A stretch of DNA of 10,919 nucleotides from assembly GCA_002404055.1 (NCBI GenBank), contig DHIZ01000106.1, positions 4,304 through 15,222 of the forward strand. Reading direction: 5' to 3'. Both the position numbers and the translations under genes were made by a program. The stretch comes from Chloroflexi bacterium UBA4733 (GTDB lineage: Bacteria > Chloroflexota > UBA4733). Shown here piece after piece: positions 6,446 through 10,919 of this stretch (positions are counted from its first letter, which is position 1; every line of letters begins with the position of its first letter). Under the pieces are notes generated by a model, which ran no database searches, was not told the origin of the DNA, and saw nothing but the letters and a program-made list of their open reading frames with translations.

Positions 6446-8839
6446 TTGACTTCGCTCCCTCGCCGGGTCACAGCTCACCTGGCATCTTCCTTGTGCGTGC
6501 TTGGCGTCCTCGTTGCCACGCTCGTTTCACCCTCGGCAGGGGCGGCAATTGCCCTTGGTGGCCTATCGACGATAGGCCCATCTCAGCAAGTGGTAACCAG
6601 CGCGGCCGCGGCGAACAGCGACCCATTGAAGTCCTACCGCGCCGCACACCCGGAGGCGAGCTGGCCGCACTGGTTGACCGACCACCGGCTCGCCTGGGCT
6701 ACTGTTGGTCTGGCCGGCGGCGGGACCGAGGGCTTGGTTGCCACCGACGGCACGCTCTCGCCCAACGGCAACCGCTTCGGCATCAGCCTGTGGCTGCGCG
6801 ATGACCAGAGCGGCGTCCTCTACGTGCCGCAACTCGATCAGGTGACGCAGTCCCTGGCAAACGGCGACCTGCCGCTCATCACGACTCGCTGGTCGGTCGA
6901 CGGCGCCACCCTCACCACCACCGTCTTCGCGGCGTCGGATGCTCGGGACCCGTCCGCTCCCGGCTCGTCCGACGCACGCCGGGTCTTCCTGCAGACGACG
7001 CTCAGCGCCGGCGGCACGCCGCGTCCCTGGACGCTGTACGTGGCCCTGCGCCCCTTCGGTCCCGCCGGAGGCTCGACGCTGCTGCACAGCGCAGCGGCAA
7101 GCACATCGTCACTCAGTGTCGATGGCTCACTGGTGCTGGTCGCTCAGACCGTCGCCAGTCGGGCCGGCGCCTTGAACGAGACGGCTGTTGACGCCTCTGT
7201 TGTGGCAAAAGCGGGCGGCATTCCGCCGCAACAGGCGGTCACCAGCGCCAGCGGCCTGGCCGAAGCGCTGCTCGCCTACGACCTGCAACTTGGCAGCGGA
7301 CAAACAGCCACCTATGCCTTTGTGCTGCCCATGCAGCCCACACCGCCGTCGCCAACAACCATTGACACGCTCCAGCACCTTGATGTCGGCATGCTACGGC
7401 AGAACGTCAGCGCCGCGTGGCAGGCACGCCTGCACCACGTGCAGGTCACGGTAGGCGACCCGCGCATCCAGAACGCCTTTTACGCCTCGCTTGCCTATAT
7501 CCTCATGGCGCAGCAGGCCAATGGTGAGATATTCTCCGGACCGCTCAGCGAACGCGCCTTCTGGTTTCGCGACGCCGCCTACATCACCAACGCGCTGGAC
7601 GAGGCCGGCTACCAGAGCAACGTTCGCGACATCCTGCGCTTGGTCGCTTCGACCCAACTGCCGTCCGGCCGCTACCCGCCCATCATCACGGCCGCCGGCA
7701 GTCCCCAGTTGCCGCTGAAGACGGAATGGGATACCCAGGGCGAGGTCATCTTTTCGCTGGTCAACTACGCCCAGCAGAACCACGATCTCGCCTTCCTGCA
7801 CGATGTCTACCCAGGCATCTGGGCGGCGACACGCTACCAGGAGTCACAGCTCGCGGCGACGCGGATTCCGGCATTGCAGGGGACGCCCTTCTTCGGCATC
7901 CTGCCGGCCGGGGAGAGCGCCGAAGACCTCTATAGCGCCGACTGGCATCACTACTGGGACGACTTCTGGGCTATGGCGGGCTTCCAACAGGCGGCGGCAG
8001 CAGCCCAGATGCTCGGCTTCAACGGCGACGTGGGCCGGCTGACCGGCGACGAGCAGGCGCTACGCAGCGCCACCATCGCCAGCGTCAATAGCAGCTTACC
8101 GCCAGATAAGCGGGCCGTCATCTCCAACGGACCAGAAGACCGCTCCACGACAGCGATGGCGCGCAGCGGGACGCCCTCGATCTGGCCCGTAGAGGTGCTC
8201 AATCCCGGCAGCGAGCTGGTGCAGCACAGTTTTGACACCTATTACATCTGGGACATTAAGCCCTACGGCGGCGCCTATCAGCACTACAACGACCACTACT
8301 GGCCCTTCGCCGGCATCAGCCTGGCCCATGCCTTCTACCGCCTGGGCATGATGGCGCACACCGAACAGATCCTGGAGTGGACGCTCAGCCACCAGACGGC
8401 GCCCAACCTCTACGCCTGGGCCGACATCGTCGATCCGACGACATCCAGCCTAGCCCTGGGCGACATGCCGCACAACTGGATGGCCGCCGAGATGATCCTG
8501 TTGATTCGCGACATGCTGGTACGGGAAGCGGGGCAGGCCATCGCCATCGGCCCGATGCCGGAAGGCTGGCTGCCACCCGGCGGCACGGTGTCGATCAGCG
8601 ACTTCCCGACCGCGCTCGGCAGCCAGAGCTACCGCCTGACGCGCTCCGCCGATGGCGTCACGCTGCACTTGACGTTCAGCGGCAGCCCTCCGCCCGGCGG
8701 CTACGTATTCCAGGTCTCCGACGCCCTGGCCGCGCAGAGCTACGCGATTGACGGCGGACCAATGCAGGGTGCCACAAGCGACACGATCACCCTGCCCGCC
8801 GGCGCAAGAAGCGTGACGGTGCGCGTGGCGACGCGATGA
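6446..8839 (+). CDS. Exported six-hairpin (alpha/alpha)6 glycosidase-like protein
   Basis: This 797-residue protein has an N-terminal signal peptide (basic residues, hydrophobic core about 11-35, cleavage near the Ala-rich stretch). An N-terminal beta-rich region (about 80-300) is followed by a helical catalytic-type domain (about 335-690) and a short beta C-terminal region (about 705-797). The middle resembles six-hairpin glycosidases such as glucoamylase and trehalase relatives. It has AFWFRDAAYITNALDEAGY (371-389), TEWDTQGEV (426-434), a Trp/His/Asp-rich HHYWDDFWAM (501-510) and HYNDHYWPFAGISLAHAFYR further on. Asp429 or Glu433 are candidate acidic catalytic residues, but I cannot assign them or a substrate. 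The TTG start at 6446 has GAGG (6433-6436) 9 bases upstream and no better in-frame codon; the signal peptide then starts at once. No transporter or sugar-pathway gene lies nearby, so a role in polysaccharide breakdown or remodelling outside the cell is only inferred. Confidence 0.82.
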   Translation: MTSLPRRVTAHLASSLCVLGVLVATLVSPSAGAAIALGGLSTIGPSQQVVTSAAAANSDPLKSYRAAHPEASWPHWLTDHRLAWATVGLAGGGTEGLVATDGTLSPNGNRFGISLWLRDDQSGVLYVPQLDQVTQSLANGDLPLITTRWSVDGATLTTTVFAASDARDPSAPGSSDARRVFLQTTLSAGGTPRPWTLYVALRPFGPAGGSTLLHSAAASTSSLSVDGSLVLVAQTVASRAGALNETAVDASVVAKAGGIPPQQAVTSASGLAEALLAYDLQLGSGQTATYAFVLPMQPTPPSPTTIDTLQHLDVGMLRQNVSAAWQARLHHVQVTVGDPRIQNAFYASLAYILMAQQANGEIFSGPLSERAFWFRDAAYITNALDEAGYQSNVRDILRLVASTQLPSGRYPPIITAAGSPQLPLKTEWDTQGEVIFSLVNYAQQNHDLAFLHDVYPGIWAATRYQESQLAATRIPALQGTPFFGILPAGESAEDLYSADWHHYWDDFWAMAGFQQAAAAAQMLGFNGDVGRLTGDEQALRSATIASVNSSLPPDKRAVISNGPEDRSTTAMARSGTPSIWPVEVLNPGSELVQHSFDTYYIWDIKPYGGAYQHYNDHYWPFAGISLAHAFYRLGMMAHTEQILEWTLSHQTAPNLYAWADIVDPTTSSLALGDMPHNWMAAEMILLIRDMLVREAGQAIAIGPMPEGWLPPGGTVSISDFPTALGSQSYRLTRSADGVTLHLTFSGSPPPGGYVFQVSDALAAQSYAIDGGPMQGATSDTITLPAGARSVTVRVATR

Positions 8840-8847
8840 CGAACAGG

Positions 8848-8875
8848 GCCGCGACTGCGGGCCCGCAGTCGCGGC
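8848..8875. terminator. Perfect 28-base palindrome between convergent genes, probable terminator
   Basis: The left arm (8848-8861) and right arm (8862-8875) are exact reverse complements with no spacer, giving a very GC-rich hairpin. On the plus strand it is followed by TTTATA, 8 bases after the glycosidase stop. On the minus strand it begins 10 bases after the guaA stop, but no T-run follows there. It probably ends transcription from the left and may also block it from the right. Confidence 0.75.
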
Positions 8876-8885
8876 TTTATACCCC

Positions 8886-10505
8886 TCACTCCCACTCAAT
8901 CGTTGCCGGCGGCTTGGATGTGATGTCGTACACCACCCGGTTGATGCCCGGCACTTCGTTGACGAGGCGGGTGGCCAGGCGCACCTGGGTGGCAGCGGGT
9001 AAGGCCAGCGCCTGCGCCGTCATGAAGTCGTCGGTGCTGACGGCGCGCACTGCCAGCAGGTTGCCGTAGGTGCGGCCGTCGCCCATCACGCCGACGCTGT
9101 TGACGGGTGTGAGCACTGCGAAGTATTGCCCCAGGCGGCGGGCGAGCGGGCTGCGCTCCAACTCTTCCCGCACGATGGCGTCGGCGGCACGCAGCGTTGC
9201 CAGGCGGGGCGACGTCACCTCCCCGATCACGCGCACGGCCAGGCCCGGACCGGGGAAGGGCTGGCGGCGCAGGATCGCTTCCGGCACTCCCAACCGCCGG
9301 CCCAGCTTGCGGACTTCATCTTTGAAGAGGAAGCGCAGGGGCTCCAGCAGTTGAAACTGGATGTCCTTGGGGATGCCGCCGACGTTATGGTGGGTCTTGA
9401 TCTTGCCGGCGGTCTGGTGCCCGGTGGCGCTCTCGATCACGTCGGGATAGAGGGTGCCCTGCACCAACCAGCCGGGTGAGCCAAGGTCGCGGGCCGCCGC
9501 CTCGAAGGTGCGGATAAAGACCTCGCCGATGCGCCGCCGCTTCTCCTCCGGGTCGGTCACGCCTGCGAGCCGCTCCAGGAAGCGGTGCGCGGCGTCGATG
9601 ACCACCAGATTGCCGCCCAGGCAGTCCCGCAAGGCTGCCTCCACGGTCGCGGCTTCGTCCTGGCGGAGCAGGCCGTTGTCGATGAAGATACAGGTCAGGC
9701 GATCGCCCAGCGCCTTGTACACCAGCGCCGCCGCCACCGTGGAATCGACGCCGCCGGACACTGCGCAGATGGCGTTGCCGGCGCCGACGCTGGTGCGAAT
9801 GTTCTCCACCGCGCTCGTGACGAAGGAACCGAGTCGCCAGTTGGGCTTGCAGCCACAGACATCGAAGACGAAGCCGCGCAGCAGGTCGAGTCCGCGTGGC
9901 GTGTGCGTCACCTCCGGGTGAAACTGCACACCGTAGAGCCGCCGCGCCGGGTCGCCCATGGCCGCCAGCGCCGTGTTGTCGGTGCGGGCCAGCGCCGCAA
10001 AGCCTGGCGGCAACGTGCAGACGGAATCGCCGTGGCTCATCCAGGCATCAAACTTGCCGGGCAACGCCTGAAAGAGCGGATCGGTAGCCAGTTGCTCCAC
10101 GACCGCCGGGCCATATTCGCGGCGAGTCCCTGGCTCGACAGTTCCGCCCAGTTGCTGCGCCATCAGGTGCATGCCGTAGCAGATGCCCAGCACCGGCAGG
10201 CCAGTCTGCAAGAGCGCCAGCGGCGTCACCGGCACGCCGGCATCGTAGACGCTGGCCGGACCGCCGGAGAGGATGATGCCGCGCGCCCCCCGCGCCGCGT
10301 ACTCCTCGACGGGCAGCGTATGCGGCACAATCTCGCTGTAGACGTGTAACTCGCGGATGCGGCGACCGATCAGATGCGTGTACTGGGAGCCAAAATCGAC
10401 GATCAGGATGGCGTCGCTGTCTACGAGGCCGCCATCCGAGCGTCGGCGCGCCGCCACCGGCCCATTACTAACGGTGGTCTGTCGTTCCGCTGTCGCCACA
10501 CTCAT
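8886..10505 (-). CDS. guaA: GMP synthase (glutamine-hydrolysing)
   Basis: GuaA converts XMP to GMP using ATP and glutamine, the last step of GMP synthesis in the cytoplasm. The 539-residue protein has a class I glutamine amidotransferase domain (about 32-215), with FGSQYTHLI, the nucleophile Cys109 in GICYGMHL, and the His196/Glu198 pair in GVQFHPEV. The ATP-pyrophosphatase domain follows, with its P-loop SGGVDS at 250-255. The C-terminal dimerisation and XMP-binding part has KTHHNVGG, PFPGPGLAVR and the typical end VVYDITSKPPATIEWE. The start at 10505 is chosen because AGGAGG (plus-strand 10513-10518) lies 7 bases upstream. A longer frame to 10553 would only overlap purD further. Even so, the N-terminus has about 25 residues more than is usual before the first strand. 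The start overlaps the purD stop as ATGA, so the two genes are translationally linked. Confidence 0.98.
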   Translation of the reverse strand: MSVATAERQTTVSNGPVAARRRSDGGLVDSDAILIVDFGSQYTHLIGRRIRELHVYSEIVPHTLPVEEYAARGARGIILSGGPASVYDAGVPVTPLALLQTGLPVLGICYGMHLMAQQLGGTVEPGTRREYGPAVVEQLATDPLFQALPGKFDAWMSHGDSVCTLPPGFAALARTDNTALAAMGDPARRLYGVQFHPEVTHTPRGLDLLRGFVFDVCGCKPNWRLGSFVTSAVENIRTSVGAGNAICAVSGGVDSTVAAALVYKALGDRLTCIFIDNGLLRQDEAATVEAALRDCLGGNLVVIDAAHRFLERLAGVTDPEEKRRRIGEVFIRTFEAAARDLGSPGWLVQGTLYPDVIESATGHQTAGKIKTHHNVGGIPKDIQFQLLEPLRFLFKDEVRKLGRRLGVPEAILRRQPFPGPGLAVRVIGEVTSPRLATLRAADAIVREELERSPLARRLGQYFAVLTPVNSVGVMGDGRTYGNLLAVRAVSTDDFMTAQALALPAATQVRLATRLVNEVPGINRVVYDITSKPPATIEWE

Positions 10506-10919
10506 GCGCTCGCCTCCTGACCGATGTCCCCCCGATACTGCACGCCGTCCCAACTGATCTGCTGCACTGCCGCATAGGCTGCAGTGGCGGCTTCGGCGCG
10601 GGTGCTGCCCACCGCCGCCACGCAGAGCACGCGGCCGCCGGTCGTTACCACGGCACCGTCGCGCTTTGCCGTGCCGGCCTGAAAGACGTAGGTTTCCGGC
10701 AACGCCGCTGCTGCTTCCAGGCCGGAAATCGGCAGGCCGGTCTGGTAGGGACCGGGGTAGCCGCCGGAGGCCAGCACGACGTTGACACAGGCGCGGCGCC
10801 GCCAGCGCAACTCCTGTCCGCGCAGGTTGCCCTTGGCGGCAGCCCGCAGCAGCAGCAGCAGGTCGTTCTCCAGCAGCGGCAGCAGCGCCTGCGCTTCCGG
10901 GTCGCCGAAGCGGGCGTTG
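10502..10919 (-). CDS. purD: Phosphoribosylamine-glycine ligase, C-terminal part (5' end outside window)
   Basis: PurD (GAR synthetase) joins glycine to phosphoribosylamine with ATP in purine biosynthesis. The visible 138 residues begin NARFGDPEAQALLPLLENDL, the conserved metal- and ATP-site stretch of PurD, and include VNVVLASGGYPGPYQTG (about 43-59). They end with the small C-terminal domain (VLCVAAVGSTRAEAATAAYA and following). The frame is open to the window edge, so the N-terminal two-thirds is missing. The TGA stop overlaps the guaA ATG by 4 bases, and the guaA ribosome site lies inside the purD coding sequence. A leucine run (LLLLL) explains the CAG/CTG-repeat look near 10847-10860. 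Identity is firm from these motifs. Confidence 0.96.
   Translation of the reverse strand, partial: NARFGDPEAQALLPLLENDLLLLLRAAAKGNLRGQELRWRRRACVNVVLASGGYPGPYQTGLPISGLEAAAALPETYVFQAGTAKRDGAVVTTGGRVLCVAAVGSTRAEAATAAYAAVQQISWDGVQYRGDIGQEASA
10513..10518 (-). promoter_or_regulatory. Ribosome binding site of guaA inside purD
   Basis: The minus strand reads AGGAGG here, 7 bases before the guaA ATG. It is a full-strength site within the end of purD and sets the guaA start at 10505. Confidence 0.8.

Noticed and set aside
6563..7087. Minus-strand open frame inside the glycosidase gene
   Set aside because: Low-complexity Arg/Gly/Ala translation with no start context. The plus frame carries the signal peptide and the glycosidase motifs.
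9585..10349. 254-codon plus-strand open frame opposite guaA
   Set aside because: It is antisense to a conserved GuaA sequence, shows no motif and has the composition expected of a GC-rich shadow frame.
10847..10885. CAG-type triplet repeats near the right edge
   Set aside because: They encode leucine-rich PurD sequence on the minus strand and are explained by codon use.
1..10919. tRNA, rRNA, CRISPR array, insertion sequence or attachment site
   Set aside because: I looked for cloverleaf-like ends, regularly spaced repeats, transposase motifs and flanking direct repeats and found none that I could support.

Overview
This is a GC-rich bacterial window that uses ATG, GTG and TTG starts and has mostly Shine-Dalgarno-type ribosome sites. 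No marker gene fixes the taxon. The gene set (tad pilus genes, a GC-rich coding style, a single-membrane-like exported flavoprotein) would suit Chloroflexota, but that is a weak inference.

Layout, left to right. (1) 1-2385, plus strand: the end of a Tad/Flp pilus operon, with the C-terminal part of the TadA/CpaF ATPase followed by the two inner-membrane platform proteins TadB and TadC. (2) 2386-2765: a gap holding the remnant of a minus-strand NarL/LuxR-type response regulator. The end of its receiver domain and its last C-terminal residues survive; the middle is deleted and the two parts are in different frames. (3) 2766-5205, plus strand: three genes joined by 4-base start/stop overlaps. 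They encode an exported FMN-binding-domain protein with an SGAT flavinylation motif, an ApbE-type FAD:protein FMN transferase, and a small stand-alone NqrB/RnfD-like membrane protein. (4) 5440-6297: an L,D-transpeptidase with a twin-arginine signal. (5) 6446-8839: a large exported (alpha/alpha)6-type glycosidase-like protein that starts at TTG. (6) 8848-8875: a perfect 28-base palindrome between convergent genes, probably a terminator. (7) 8886-10919, minus strand: guaA (GMP synthetase) and, upstream of it and overlapping by 4 bases, the C-terminal part of purD.

The most interesting unit is region 3. It looks like a minimal flavin-based transmembrane electron-transfer module: ApbE would attach FMN to the exported protein, and the NqrB/RnfD-like protein would be the membrane partner. 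None of the other Nqr or Rnf subunits lie beside it. The membrane protein lacks the SGAT motif of true NqrB/RnfD, and the ApbE has no export signal although its presumed substrate does. Regions 4 and 5 encode cell-envelope or secreted proteins and may simply be neighbours. Region 7 is purine biosynthesis and is unrelated.
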